Positions 9,408 through 22,625 of a stretch of 64,000 nucleotides of DNA are shown piece by piece. The DNA lies in contig NC_079419.1 of NCBI RefSeq assembly GCF_026213295.1, forward strand, positions 24,575,818 to 24,639,817. The letters are read 5' to 3'. Source of the stretch: Gadus chalcogrammus (lineage: Eukaryota; Chordata; Actinopteri; Gadiformes; Gadidae). How positions within the stretch are numbered: position 1 is the first letter of the stretch; each line of letters opens with the position of its first letter. The notes under the pieces were generated by a model. That model made no database searches. It was not told the origin of the DNA and was given only the letters and a program-made list of their open reading frames with translations. A program made the position numbers and the translations under genes.

Positions 9408-10509
9408 ATATATATATATTTTTTAAATCACGCATGGAAATGTACATACAAATAATTGTTGCGTAGACAATCATTTTAGAATCGAATCGTTGACCTCATA
9501 ATCTGAATCAAATCGAATCGTGAGGTGCCAAGAGATTTCCACCCCTAGTAAGGACATGGTTCCCTTTCAAAATCTCGATAGAAAGGGATATCGGACAAAC
9601 AAACCAGATAACAAAAACATATGGAACATTTTCAGCTGACAGTATATCAAAGCAGGTTTCAGAGTTTTTTTTTCTTCCAGAAGCATCCGAAAGAAGCATT
9701 ACACTACGGAGGGGTATATTCAAAACGTTAGAACATGGTTTGACCATGTTTTTTTTTAAACAAACGACATAAATCAACCATTAAATAGCTATATTATGCC
9801 TCCTATAGTTAAGGCTGGAATGTCATGGGCTCATCTGCGTTCTATGGGCGGAGCTTAGCGACAGGTCAATTGGCTTGGTTCCAGGCGTTTCTCAGGCTTT
9901 CCTGGTTCCAATTAACATCACTGGTGACTGACTGCAGACTAGATTCTAACAATACTTGAGTCCAAAAACGATAATGTCCAGAAGTTTGTTGGGTTTGCAA
10001 AAAAGGTCTTGTGGTTTATTTTGTACAAAAATCAAAGAAAACTGACTGAGAATACTTAAAACAAACAAAGAGCAGGATGTGGGCCAAGCCATTGTAGAAT
10101 AACTTCTTGCTGTGTAATCAGCCATACCTGGCACTCTGTCCATCTCCTGTTATATGCACACAGGCACTCAAAACCCGTAGAGGTCACCAAAAACAACCAT
10201 TGCACACAAATAATACTAAACTGAATATGGCTCCTACAGAGGGGGTGGTCTATGTTCGGCATGCCCATGCGCAGAACAACTAGGTAGCAAGATTTGCTAG
10301 GTAGCCTAGAGCTCTTCCGCCATGGCACGTTGTTTCACCTCCCCGCCCTCATGTGGAATATTCCACACAATACTTTCTTCCCGTATTTTATTTAATTTTA
10401 AAATGTGCGACGTGCATTTATTCGCTCCGACTTTGTAACTTGGGTAAGGGTGAATAAAGAAATGCATTCAAACTTTTTACTAACATTGTTCATCCATCCT
10501 GTAGATATA
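9408..10509. other. 5' flank of ythdc2, no further gene seen
   Basis: About 9500-9545 has aaatcgaatcgtgaggtgcc-type hAT-end sequence. The rest shows no protein similarity I can recognise. 10330-10440 would hold the proximal promoter or a 5' UTR exon if translation starts at 10510. I see no clear TATA box or CpG island. A pyrimidine tract and AG (cctgtag, ending 10504) just upstream suggests an intron-exon border at 10505. Confidence 0.4.
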
Positions 10510-10672
10510 ATGCCCCTGCCGAGGACGATGCCACCTTCACCAGGCAGAACGAGGTGTAAGCTGCCTGTATTGGTCTCTGCAAGCAATCTGCCCAAAGTTA
10601 TTGTGTTGGATGAGGAGGTTAAGAGGGCTGTCAACACCTCATTGGAAAGGTTTCACTGCAGTAAACAGAGAG
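10510..10672 (+). CDS. ythdc2: ythdc2 exon 1 (first recognisable coding exon)
   Basis: N-terminal coding exon of the YTHDC2 orthologue, a DExH-box RNA helicase with R3H, ankyrin and YTH domains that binds m6A RNA and, with MEIOC in germ cells, drives the mitosis-to-meiosis switch (family knowledge). From ATG 10510 there are 54 codons plus one base. The second half, VLDEEVKRAVNTSLERF, is the conserved segment just before the R3H domain. The donor is AGAG|gtatttta at 10672/10673, phase 1. The frame stays open upstream to an ATG at 10405, but that part looks intronic and a tcctgtag acceptor ends at 10504. So either 10510 is the start, or a 5' UTR or short coding exon lies further upstream. The glycine-rich N terminus of mammalian proteins is absent. 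Confidence 0.85.
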
Positions 10673-10759
10673 GTATTTTATTTCAAATAAATGTCTATAC
10701 AAATTGAATGTTCACATTTGCACATTTCTCATATGATCTAAATGTTCTTCTCTCATCAG

Positions 10760-10850
10760 AAATGGAGTTTCCATCTTCCCTGTTGAGCACTGAGAGGGCC
10801 TACATCCACCGTTTGGTGGAGACCTGGGGATACATGTCCAAAAGCAAAGG
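10760..10850 (+). CDS. ythdc2: ythdc2 exon 2 (R3H domain, first half)
   Basis: The acceptor tctcatcag precedes 10760 and the donor aaagg|gtatgagt follows 10850; the preceding intron is only 87 bp. Joined in phase with exon 1 it reads EMEFPSSLLSTERAYIHRLV followed by ETWGYMSKSKG. RAYIH is the R-x3-H signature of the R3H single-stranded nucleic-acid-binding domain, and the match to vertebrate YTHDC2 is strong. It ends in phase 2. A hAT element begins only 36 bp past the donor (10887). Confidence 0.92.
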
Positions 10851-10886
10851 GTATGAGTATTGTTTCATGTTTTTGTTGGTCCTCAG

Positions 10887-11863
10887 TAGGGATGCACTGA
10901 ATTTTCGGCCCAATTTATGGCCCAAAACACATTTTTCAGTTTTCGGCCGAAATGCTTTTATCACCGAAACACGGCCGAAACAAAAATTTGTGATGACCCA
11001 ACCAAAAAGCGCGGCCAGCACACGCTTGTCTGGATAAGCGCCAATATGTCTGCGGTGTGGACGTTTTTCAATGTTTCTGAGAAAGACCCACGTATAGCGA
11101 TTTGCAAAAATTGCAATGCCTTGATTTTAATTAAGTTAGTACACAGTCATAGCCATAAATATAATGGTACTAGGGTTGCCGCTGTGTGAACATTTTCACA
11201 CCGAGTAATACACTTGTGTCAACACCGGTATTACGAGTATAAATGGTATTAACTTTGAAACTAGGTCAACCGCCATCTTCTCCGTCAACCCTCCTCTCAC
11301 ACTCGGTGACAGCGTCTGGCAGCGCGCAAATTCTCGGTGACGGCGTCTTATAACGTTCTATATATAATAGTATGATATAATTGTCTATATAATATCAAGG
11401 CCAAAAGCTCTGTGCGCCTCCGGATGGCCGTAGCGTGGGGAGCTCTCGTAGGGATTGGGCTTTGCGGGGTTTGTTTACCGGCGTTGCTATGGTTACCGGT
11501 CTTGTGTGTGTTCCAACGCTTTATTAGGAAGCCTATCTATTGGGTTTGTATATTATTTATTTTTTTAATGTAAAAACACATCAAAAATAAAACGGTGCAA
11601 AGACAAACTGCCAAACATTTTTTTTAATCAAATAGCCCTAAAGATGACGTCAATTTATTTTTTATTACTGGAAAAAATAAATAAAAAATAACTCTTCAAC
11701 GGCTATCAACTTCAACACCGGTACCATACCATATTCCGCGGCAACCCTAATTGGTACTAATAATTGGCATAATAATAACTTTCGGTGTTTCGTTTTTCGG
11801 CCTAGGTTTCCTCATTTTCGGTTTTGGGTTTCGGCCAAGAATTTTCATTTCGGTGCATCCCTA
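10887..11863 (+). mobile_element. hAT element with BED-finger remnant
   Basis: The ends tagggatgcactgaa (10887) and ttcggtgcatccctа-type complement (11863) are inverted. The flanking octamers are GTCCTCAG (10879-10886) and GTCATCAG (11864-11871), one mismatch. Inside, a plus-strand frame from ATG 11046 reads MSAVWTFFNVSEKDPRIAIC then KNCNALI, a BED zinc-finger start (W-x-F and CxxC). The transposase body is missing, and the ORF is cut by a second hAT at 11171. Confidence 0.85.
11171..11749. mobile_element. hAT MITE (tagggttgccg family), copy 1
   Basis: It begins tagggttgccgctgtg and ends cgcggcaacccta-type complement. Flanking octamers are AATGGTAC (11163-11170) and ATTGGTAC (11750-11757). 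It is inserted in the BED-finger ORF of the surrounding hAT. A better-preserved copy is at 15650-16180. The core module (ggccaaaagctctgtgcgc ... gtttgtttaccggcgttgct) also occurs in pieces at 52545-52575, 55968-55997 and, inverted, 59052-59153. Confidence 0.85.
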
Positions 11864-13469
11864 GTCATCAGAATGTATAACCGCCATTAACAATATTAAA
11901 ATAGAGGAAATCGAAAAAGAAAGACACTGGAAGCCATGTTGTGTTTCAGAATATTGCCATCCTACGGTGATCTCAACTCGATCAGTTTTGTTTAGATATT
12001 AACCAATCTGTTGGCATTTGGATGCCGCTGTTTTTAAAAAAAATTTAAACAAAGCTGATTTTGTGATCAGTGTCAACTGGGCTCAAATTTTAAATAGTTC
12101 AACTTCAAGCGCAGTTTCAAGGTGGAGAACTAAGTGGTCCACTATGCTAAGGTATCAATGTTAGGTCGGCTTTGACACTCCTCTCTATAGATAGCCTGCT
12201 GAAACTGAAAGATATTGTGGGTTATGTAGGGAAGCAGTAATAAGGGTTTTATAGGCCAATAAAAAATATTTTTAATGTGTAATCAGCCGATCCGATCACC
12301 GAACTGTTTAATATTGAAATATATATGAATAGGATGTTTCTTAAGAAAATGATTCTGTGCCGTTTAAGATCCTTTACATTATTGATACCTGTATATGCGC
12401 TGTTTATAGGAACTGTCGAAGTCAAAGTTTTCTTCCCTTTGACTTCCATTATAAAAAATTGCTTGGAGATCGCCAATGGTAATTAGAAATTTACCCTTTG
12501 ACTAGTTTGTTAGTTATCAAAAGCAAAACATTCCCTATTACCTAAGGGGGAGGTCCTTGATGGGCACTAAACATTTAAGGCTTTGGGGTTCTCTGAAGCG
12601 GACTTGGTTGAACAATGACAGGTAATTTGTATAATATTTTATTTTGCATAAATTGGCCTTAACGCAGGCACCTTTTATGGAAGATAAAGCCAAAATAATG
12701 CCATAAGTTCCTTCCCTAAGTATAAAGTAGTATTTGGTCAAAAAAAAATGTTTGTACGACTTTGTTCAAGGTTTTTGAAAACTTGCAGAGGACAGCAAAA
12801 TCTATCCCGACGGACGGATCGATGCATAAATATTCAGCATGTCATATAAGGCGCAGATACCACGTTTCAATTTTTTTACAAATCGGGGTTAAAATAACAT
12901 TAACATTTTGCTGCTCTACACTATGAAGTTTTACTATAATTTATATCGATTTATTTCACCATATGTACTTTCTACTACTGTGGCAGAGTTACCATATCCC
13001 ATACATTTTATGCAGCCCCTTATGAATAAAACAAAGAAAGAATAGATTGCCACAATTATGGTGTGTTCAAGATGCCTCGTACACCACCCGCACAAGTGGT
13101 TTTTGTGACGTAATTTCCTGGCTTGTAGCACTTGTAGTGTTCCCGTTTTTCTTTGCGATTGTATCACGTCATTGGCTAGTGATTGTTATTGTTAGTTACA
13201 TTAGCCTCTTTAGCAAACCAGCTCGAAAACAAACAACACAACTTTACATTGTATTGCATGCACAGCAAGACCGTGCAATGCATAAATTGGTGACCGGAAT
13301 AAAGTAGCAATGTATTAGGGGCGCAGCTATTTTTGTTGTCGAATCGTACTGTCAGCCTCACTGAACTCTGTAGACTCTCAAAATTCCGAGTAGGACCGAC
13401 CAAAAGGGGTCGTTCCTCTGTGAAAAGAAGAAAGCTGGGAGATTCGTGTGGTCTGTTTACGAGGCATAT

Positions 13470-13700
13470 GGAACTGATTGATGATTGATGGACATTTATT
13501 TCGAAGATGTAAAAGAAAACAGAAAATATCATACAGAAAATAATGATGTGACACAAAATAAAAGGCAAAATTAGATAGATGAATGACAAATACTTATTTG
13601 TAACTACATGTTCGAAAAGGAGTGGGAAGAAGTTTACACTTATTTAATCCCACCCCTTCTCCGTAACTCATTGTAAATAAGCTTCCATAGTCTTAATAAT
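13470..13700 (-). mobile_element. L2-type LINE 3' fragment
   Basis: Contains gttcgaaaaggagtgggaag followed by acttatttaatcccacccct, a 3'-region sequence I associate with L2/Maui-type fish LINEs. No coding part remains. Assigned from memory of the family and the lack of ORFs, so orientation and clade are tentative. Confidence 0.45.
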
Positions 13701-13928
13701 AATTATTAACATTTTCATTTGTTATTAATTATATGTAGCTATATACAGGGCTCTCAAGTCTCACGCATTCGGCGTGAGACACACGCAATTCAAACCCATG
13801 CACACGCTCACACACCTCACTTCGTATTTCTCACGCAGAGAAATTACCAGGATAGCACCCACCAACTTGCGTTGCTATTTAACAGTGGAACCGGTAGGAA
13901 TCAAATTAATTCCACGTACGTAGGGTTA

Positions 13929-14030
13929 CCAGACGTCCCCTTTTGCCAGGACATGCCCTCTTTTTGAGACACTTTAAAAAAAAAAATGTGTGCGGGCGGA
14001 ATTTCAAAATCGTCCGGGATTTTATTAGAG
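13929..14030. repeat. Repeat copy inverted relative to 28780-28875
   Basis: The stretch starting ttaccagacgtccccttttg and containing gacatgccctctttttgag is the reverse complement of ctcaaaaagaggacatgtcc ... gaggacgtctggtcacc in intron 3. The two copies lie on opposite sides of ythdc2 exon 3. Confidence 0.75.
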
Positions 14031-14090
14031 CTCATACATGTTCACATTGTATTTGCGGTGCGTTCCTCTTGGTCGTTTCCAAACTAGTTA

Positions 14091-14378
14091 GGCCTCGTGC
14101 CCACTGCACCGTCAGTCAAAGGACGTCGGAAGGCTTGGCTGACGGATTGGGGAGCTTTCCGGGGTCGTCAGAGCCTGAGTAGTGATACAGTGCTTAAATT
14201 TACATACGCGATCTGGTTGGATGACAGATCCGTCGCTGCCGAAAAAGTTGAACATTTTTAAATTTTTGACTGAGCCGAAGGCTCCAACAGAGCGCACGGC
14301 TCCACAATGCATTGCGCGTCCGTCCCCATTCAAAGTCAATGGGATCAGTCAACGGACGGATGCAGTGGGCATGAGGCG
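14091..14378. mobile_element. Harbinger-like MITE, 288 bp, TTA target
   Basis: The ends ggcctcgtgcccactgc and the complement of gcagtgggcatgaggcg are inverted with about 15 of 17 matches. TTA lies on both sides (14088-14090, 14379-14381). No coding capacity. Confidence 0.7.
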
Positions 14379-14394
14379 TTAGGCTACGCCCAGT

Positions 14395-14661
14395 AGTTCC
14401 ACACTCAGTTCTGTTCGCTTTGCATTGGTGGAACTGAGTAGGGGGGGGGGGGTTAAGTAGAGCCTCACGTTTTGTATTTATTTTTTTACCATTATTGTTA
14501 TATAGGGACAAACATTAACAGGGGATTGATAAAGTTCTATCTATTGAACAGAATGAAACACTTGTTCATACTTTAAACAGTTTACCACAGCATTGGCCTA
14601 CTGAATGCCACAGATATATTTTAAGCATTGGAGTGAATGCCACATAAATATATAATTATGT
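14395..14661. repeat. Repeat copy inverted relative to 22830-23095
   Basis: Shared motifs include tgcaaagcgaa (complement tcgctttgcattgg) and the tract aaacataattatatatttat with its complement. This copy carries a 10-G run at about 14442-14451. The partner is in intron 3, so the pair flanks exon 3. Confidence 0.65.
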
Positions 14662-15289
14662 TTTTGCACGTTTGCAACTTTTATAAGTTCATGCCTATAC
14701 TAGTTTTGCTTAGGCCAATATCCTTTTGAGGCAGTGATGTTTCTGAATATTAGTGTTAAGGGCCAATAATGCTTACTATCAAACATTAGTCACTATATCT
14801 GTGGATACATTTGTATGCAGTCACATATGAATATACCCCCCCCCCCGCCGCCGCCAACAAAATCTCACTCTGAACTCAGTTCAAAACTTAAGAGCCCTGC
14901 TATATTATATAGATATATATATATTATTTTTTCAACGTATCCAAATATATCATCTTCTAAAAATAAAATGTATTACTTGTATTTTCATATCAAAGATATA
15001 ATATATTAAAAAAACGTTCATGAAAATAAATATATATTTTCTCACTATTGATATATTTTTAGTATTAAAACTAATTTAAATCTGAAATTCCCCAAAAAAA
15101 TATTGAACAGCTAAATAAATAAACAATAAACGTATGATCCCTATACCGAGCATTGAAAATGGTCCGTATAGCTCTTTCCTGCAGAATAAATAGTGAATGT
15201 AATGTACTTCTGTAATTATTGCCCAAAAACCTCTACACAGTAACTTAAATAAGGTGAAACCAGTGAACAATAGTGGTTGTGTAGTGATT

Positions 15290-16648
15290 TATGATCCAGA
15301 ACCTGTTTAGCTTTACATAATACTGCAATGCTTCTTGACAACTTGGAGTATATGTTTTATGTGAGATTTCCAGTTTAGTTTCTCATCAATTGTTACACCA
15401 AGGAATTTTATTTGACCAACTCGTTCAATGTCTACGCCATCAATCTGTATATTCATTTGTCAATTTGTTCTGCAGTTTCCAAATAACAAAGATTTTGTTT
15501 TGCTCAAGTTTAACAATAATTTATTAATATTGAACCATCATTTTATTTGCTCATTTCTAAATGTATCACCTCTACTAATTTATCTAAATCATCACCTGAA
15601 AAAAATATATTTATCGTCAGCAAACGATAATAGTTTCAACACATTAGATTAGGGTTGCCGCGGTGTGGACATTTTCACACCGAGTAATACGCTCGTGTCA
15701 ACACCGGTATTACCGGTATAAACGGTATTAACTTTGAAACTATAGGTCAACCGCCATCTTCTCCGTCAACTCTCCTCTCACACTCGATGACAGCGGCTGG
15801 CAGCGCGCCAATTCTCGGCGTCTTATAACGTTCTATATATAATAGTATAATATAATTTTTATTAAAAACGGCCAAAAGCTCTGTGCGCCTCCGGATGGCC
15901 GTAGTGCGGGGAGCTCACGTAGGGATTTGGCTTCGCGGGGTTTGTTTACCGGCGTTGCTATCGTTACCGGTCTTGTAAGGAAGCACGTCAATTCTCGGCG
16001 TGACAATTCTCCCGCACAGAGCATAACTGTGGCCTATTCTACACATTTTAATTTTCTTATTTATAATTATATTATTCATTTTTACTGAATTTGTTTTTTA
16101 TTACTGAAAAAACAACAAAAAAAACGGTGTTGGCCTCAACACCGGTAACAACGGTAATACCGTATACCGCGGCAACCCTACATTAGATACAATGTCCAAA
16201 CGCTCAGAGGAACAATCACCAAGTGTCACAAATTGTCGCCTGTCACTCTAATAACTCCTCACCCAGTTGCCCACCCTGATGCCGTAAGGTTTCCAGTTTT
16301 TTTATTATCTGCCATGATTTATTGTGTCAAATGCTTTTATTTAGATCTATGAATATCCCTACTGATTTTTTTTTTGGTCTATAGAATTTGTGATTTCTTC
16401 AATTTAATCTAATAAAGCTATTGATGTAAATCTGTATTGATTATCAGTGAGCAGTTTGTGTTATCTGTGAAATTGTCCAGTCGATTATTGAATAGTTTTT
16501 CAAGAATTTTGGAGAATTGTGGCAATAATGAGACCGGTCTGTAATTTGTGAAGTGGTGTGTGTTCCCAGATTTGTACAGAGGTATGGCTTTTGCTATTTT
16601 CATTTTGTTTGGAAATGTACCAGTTTGGAATGATAAATTACAGATGTA

Positions 16649-16650
<2 letters not shown>
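15290..16650 (-). pseudogene. L2-like reverse transcriptase, split by a hAT MITE
   Basis: Minus strand 16603-16418 reads AKAIPLYKSGNTHHFTNYRP, a typical LINE RT start region. Across the MITE the frame resumes near 15640 with an ADDKYIFFSGDDLDKLVE-like active-site region (the YADD/FADD box with its first residue altered). It then runs into degraded thumb sequence with KAKQVLDHKSLH. Several in-frame stops are present. Confidence 0.75.
15650..16180. mobile_element. hAT MITE (tagggttgccg family), copy 2
   Basis: 531 bp, starting tagggttgccgcggtgtg and ending in its complement ccgcggcaaccctа-like sequence. It is flanked by a perfect 8-bp duplication CATTAGAT (15642-15649, 16181-16188). Inserted in the RT of the L2-like LINE. 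Same family as 11171-11749. Confidence 0.93.
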
Positions 16651-18130
<1,480 letters not shown>

Positions 18131-18206
18131 TTTTCTGAGAATTTTTCTAGGTCTAACTCATCTTTATTCTTCATTTTTGACTGGCTTATGGTTCTTACAG
18201 TTCCTG

Positions 18207-18840
18207 TCATAAACTTTTGTAAGCGACCACTAGTAGGTGGTCGCTTACATCATTTATCAATAGTCCGCTTAGTGTACTGTTTTCAATGTCATTAGTGAAT
18301 ATATTGTCTCTGAGAGTGGCACAATGTGATGTGATTCCGATAGGTCTGGTAATGACGGGATAGTAGCTCATGCTGTACATTGAATTTATAAATTCATCTG
18401 TCATTTTGTGTTTATTTGGTTTAAGAAGGTCAATACTGAGGTCTCCACAAATGAAAATGGCTTTGTTACTCTTGTTGGAGAAAATGTCCCCCATCCAGTC
18501 TGTATAAACATGTAATGATTCGATTTTTACTTTTTCCTTTGCAGATTTCTATTGGTATGCATTCCAAAACATTGTCCACTACTGTTGTAATACTGTCCTG
18601 CACCTTGAAGTTTAATATATTGTCTACATATATGGCTACTCCTTCTTATTTAGTCTATTCATATAACTAAGTTCATAACCATCCATGTCAAAGCCCAGTT
18701 CTTTGTCCTTATTGATCCAGGTTTCAGATATAGCGAAGACATTGAATGGTTGTGAAAATGTATCTAAGTATTCCCTGATAGAAGTGAAGTTTGCGTACAG
18801 GCTTCTGCTGTTGAAGTGAATAATTGACAATTTTCCATCG
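18207..18840 (-). pseudogene. L2-like LINE endonuclease
   Basis: Two minus-strand frames (18830-18636 and 18494-18207), broken between, give SIIHFNSRSLYANFTSIREY, FAISETWINKDKELGF, CGDLSIDLLKPNKHK and NDVSDHLLVVAYK. These carry the N, E, D and D/H residues of the APE-type endonuclease fold. The sequence ends near 18840, close to the usual start of the second ORF. Confidence 0.8.
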
Positions 18841-18987
18841 GGCTTAATGCTCCGGTTGAGAACTTGCCATTAGAATGCTGTATTATTAGTGTGGGGCTTT
18901 TTTGATGATTGGTTTATGTTTTTCAAACCTCTTGGAATGTGCATCGGGACGTGCTCTTATGCTGTTTTAATGCTACATTTTTTTTAG

Positions 18988-19181
18988 GGAGGGACCAAGC
19001 CGTTTCCTTACTGTCTGGAAGAAGAACAGTTTGACAGCCCTCCAGTCTGCCATGACATTAAAAATGTCTCCCAATTCTGTGCATACATTATGCCGCCTGC
19101 TCCAGAGATATCCCGTCAACAATAAGGATCGCGCCGACCTTCAAGTGACCTCAGAATTCAGCCCATCTGCTACAGCTGCAG
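18988..19181 (+). CDS. ythdc2: ythdc2 exon 3 (end of R3H and linker)
   Basis: The acceptor atttttttttag precedes 18988 and the donor ctgcag|gttagt follows 19181. In phase with exon 2 it reads GEGPSRFLTVWKK, then TLKMSPNSVHTLCRLLQRYP and VNNKDRADLQ. This corresponds to the end of the R3H domain and the basic linker before the helicase core in vertebrate YTHDC2. 194 bp; ends phase 1. It is flanked by inverted repeat pairs (13929-14030 with 28780-28875; 14395-14661 with 22830-23095). Confidence 0.9.
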
Positions 19182-19733
19182 GTTAGTGGTTTGCCTCGCT
19201 GGTGCCACAGCACAAAGGTGGAGGATTATTTGCATAATGACCTTGACCGATCAGATAATGTGCTATCTGAGCGACAAGAACTCACAGGCTGATACCATGA
19301 AGACAAACGCCATTCGTGATTTAAAAGCAGTGGCTTAAGGCTGTACCCTAAAATTGGAATAGTAGCAGGGGGTTCCAGACTCCGATCAAATGTTAGCATT
19401 TTGCGACCAAAATTTGTGAGTGCGACTGAATTTTTCATCTGGTTGGGCATGTGTGCGACCAGTAAATTTTCCCTTTTAATTTTTTTATTTTGACACGTTA
19501 AACGTGGAAGGGGCACGTCATTAAATTCGGAATCTGTGGAAGGCCAATGAGTATGAGAAGGATAGGGAATGGCCACTGTTAGTGGCTAATGTGTGGAGGG
19601 GGGGGTCCTAGAGATTATCGAGCGTGTGTAAACGTCTGTGAGAAGGAGAAAGATTTGACAACCTGCTACGTGCATTTGAACAGGGAGCAAGCAAACTATT
19701 GACTCATACTTCCGACCTTTGGCTAGTGTGCCA

Positions 19734-20100
19734 CAGGGGTTAAAATTAGCTTTATTTCACCACCGTCCCGGAAACGTCGCGAAAAACATTTTGAACCATC
19801 CCGAATCGTCCCGAAATTTACCATTTACATTTTGAGTTGTTACCTACGATAATATAATAAAAACACAATACGTTGATAAAATAATATATTTATTTCCAGA
19901 TGAAAAGAAACCCTCAGTCGCAGAACTGTGGTCTACGTGACCACATTGCGTATTGTACATGCACACGCACTGACAGCAGATTCACCCGCTCCTCCTCTCA
20001 ATGTGCCTACAAAGGAAAACCCGAAGCAGCGGGATATGTAATAGTGGAGCAGATTAATGGCATTTTTCAAGAGAATCGTTCAAATCGGTATGCAAGCATG
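19734..20100 (+). mobile_element. hAT end fragment (caggggttaaaatt family)
   Basis: It starts caggggttaaaattagc and continues through caccaccgtcccggaaacg and ttatttccagatga. This is colinear with the left part of the complete element 45838-47942 (same start, same order). The right part is missing or not recognisable. A related inverted copy is at 53384-54910. Confidence 0.7.
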
Positions 20101-20305
20101 AAATTCGGCACAGATACTCTCTTAAGGGTCACTTTTTGGGAAAAAGGCGTTGGCCACCAAATATTCTACATGGCGGCCATTTTTTCAAGATGGCTGCTAT
20201 TTCTGTCAAATGCTCGTTATGTCAATCGTTCAAACAGTGATGTAGGCATAACATTTAGTGAAAATACTCTTAACAATAGAACAGCCGTCGAAGGGGTCAA
20301 ATGAC
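20100..20305 (+). repeat. ATGGCGGCCAT-containing repeat fragment
   Basis: Contains ctacatggcggccattttttc and agatggctgctatttctgtc, the same module found in several copies at 32640-32870, 33640-33830 and 34010-34430. No ORF of known type. Confidence 0.65.
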
Positions 20306-20901
20306 CCCTGTGAGTTAAAATAAAATATATCTTTGCACTCGATCACGTTCCAAATCCCTACTTTCTTGACTTTTCCTAAATATGTCTGTTGTACCACCCT
20401 GTGTTCATACTTTTTTTTTTTCAGACCGGGAAAGCTATTATAGAGCACTTTTTATGCATTCCTGTGTAATTGTTTTTTTTCCAAGGATGCAATGCGATTT
20501 TTCTGTCAGCAGAGGTCGCAAGGGGACATTCTGAAGTGAATAAGATTGATATCTATTGGTAGATACACACAGACAGACAGAGGTGGCCAATACGTCGACT
20601 GCGATTGACTGTACGACCGCGAGAGTAGTGCAGGTCGATTGCGTGATATTAAAAAAATAATAAATAAAAGTTTATATATTTTTTATTTTATTAATATAAT
20701 TTAAAAATAAATAAATAAAATATAATTATAAGAAGGATATAAAAATGAGTGGACACACTGTTCAAACTATTGCAACATATAATTTGCTACTATCAAATGC
20801 AAATTGTTATTCTTTTTGAATTTATAGATAAGTAAGTACCCTAGCATAGACAATAGACACTGGGTGTGGCTGAGAGAGAAATGGGCATGTATTCCATCAA
20901 G

Positions 20902-21399
20902 TTTGTGAACCAGCCGTTGGCCGAGTGGTCTAGCATCTGCCCTGCAATACGGGCAACCCGAGTTCGCGTCCTGGTTACATCATGTTATTCTTGCCATTGG
21001 CTTATTTTTGTAATTTCCTTTATATCAGAGAAATTAGGCCTAAAAATGTACTTTTTATATAATAAATATGTCTTACAATATAACCCAAATATACCTTGCA
21101 AAAACTCGTAAAGTTGGTAAAAGTCGTAAAGTTAATGTTAATATTAATGTTACTGATAAGCCTTTGTTACAATGACAAAGACACTGCATGGGAAATTGCA
21201 GCCACATGAATTCCATTCAGGTGAGTTTCGCGGCAGGCAGCCAAGAAACTCACCACTGACCACTGACCACTTATGTTGAGAAAAAATACTATGGTCAGTC
21301 AATTTAGCATATTCAAAGAAATGGAAAATAAATGACATGAAAAGTTTTTTTTTATTTCTCCAGTATTCCTTCCTAAAACAGTGATTCGGTGGGGATTGA
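20902..21399 (+). repeat. tRNA-headed repeat, copy 1 (main part)
   Basis: 20911-20985 resembles a class II (Ser/Leu-like) tRNA: A box tggccgagtgg and B box gagttcgcgtcc. Without an intact stem it is a tRNA-derived repeat head, not a tRNA gene. The body continues to 21399 and matches, in reverse complement, 31838-32335. The far end (gattcggtggggattga) reads, on the other strand, as a second B-box-like ggttcaatcccc. It is cut by a BED-finger element at 21400 and resumes at 22733. Confidence 0.75.
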
Positions 21400-21724
21400 C
21401 ATGGCTGCCGCGGGTTTTTAAAAGGTAGTAAAAGGTAGTAAATTAAATTAAGCCAAATTAAAGCCAGTAAAAAGTAGTAAAAAGTAGTAAACGTCATCTG
21501 ACGAGGTAGTACATTTTCGAACCCTAATCCAACTGGACCAATGGCTTTTTCAATTAATGTTACTTACGTGAAGGCCTAGCTTCTTCAATAAACTTGCGTG
21601 AATATATTTTTATGTTGCGAGTAGGACCTGTGACCTAGGATCACGTGTACCGCGCGCGCGCGTTAAAGTCAGTTTGGGTACCCGGCTGGCTTGCTACCAA
21701 ACCTCTCCGTGAGTTCGCATCAAA

Positions 21725-22260
21725 ATGGGTAAATGTAAATTTTCAGACCTCTGGCTGGAGGAATCAGCCTTTAAAGACTGGCTTAGGCCAGTAGCTGGCA
21801 ACAGCCGAGAGGCGTATTGCAGTGTCTGCAAAAATACCATTAATATTACCTGGATGGGGGTGAGGCGGTCAAATCGCATATGGAGTCTGCCAGTCACCGA
21901 GCCAGGATGCGGGGACGTAGCGCGCAGCTACCGCTGTCGCTGTTTTGCGCTAGCACGAATGCTAGCTCTACGCCCTCAACCTCCACTGCTCCCTCAACTT
22001 CGTCTGCTCCCGCCCCGCAATCCACCGCCAGTATTCCTACGACCAGCACACAGATGCTCTGCGCTGCCACCTCTACACTGCAGGCCGAGGTACTGTGGTG
22101 TTTAGATTTAGCAGTAAAACACTCGTTCAAGTCAAACGATAACATAGGAGAGCTGTTCCGCATGATGTTCCCGGACTCCCAAATCGCAAAATCGTTCACG
22201 TTGGCCAAGGACAAGACCGGCTACATCATCAAATTTGGCATTGCCCCCTATAACCCTTGA
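21725..22260 (+). pseudogene. BED-type zinc-finger protein, one frameshift
   Basis: Frame 1 reads MGKCKFSDLWLEESAFKDWL, then RPVAGNSREAYCSVCKNTIN. After ITWMGV a one-base slip moves the frame, which continues as AVKSHMESASHRARMRGRS, a Ser/Thr/Ala-rich linker, and ends SFTLAKDKTGYIIKFGIAPY before a stop at 22260. CxxC plus SHMESASH is a BED-like zinc finger. The arrangement matches short multi-copy fish proteins associated with hAT elements. About 175 residues in all with no transposase core, so this is a DNA-binding accessory or deletion product. Confidence 0.7.
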
Positions 22261-22559
22261 AGTTATTAAGTTATTAAGTTGTTTGTTAATAAAATACTAT
22301 TAGTGTAAAGTTGCACTTCATTGCCATTTTTTTTGAGGCCCTAATTTAACCATTTTGTTTCAGATTCCAATTCACAGTGTAGCTGTTCATTCTAAAGGTC
22401 CAGTCTGTCTTCTAATTGTCATGGAATTGTTACTTTTTGACATTAAGTAAAAACCTATGGACCAAGGCCGGTTGGGACATCTTGATTAATCCAACTCCTA
22501 TGTTAGAGTTCCCTCTTACTTCAATGTAGCTCTCTCGCTGGCCCTAACACTCACATACA

Positions 22560-22625
22560 CCGTGTGTGTGTGTGTGTGTGGGTGTGGGGGTGGGTGTATG
22601 TGAGTGTGAGTGTGTGTGTGTATAC
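22560..22625. repeat. GT microsatellite
   Basis: Imperfect gtgtgt tract with ggtgtggggg interruptions. Simple repeat inside the BED-finger element. Confidence 0.9.

Noticed and set aside
10405..10509. Upstream ATG 10405 as ythdc2 start
   Set aside because: The frame is open but the residues are unlike YTHDC2, and a pyrimidine tract with cctgtag marks an acceptor at 10504. ATG 10510 or an upstream exon is more likely.
19226..19576. 116-residue minus-strand ORF in intron 3
   Set aside because: No conserved motif, no splice or start context, composition like the surrounding repeat.
20911..20985. tRNA-Ser/Leu gene
   Set aside because: A and B boxes are present but the acceptor stem and anticodon arm do not pair, and the same head occurs in a second dispersed copy. 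It is a tRNA-derived repeat.
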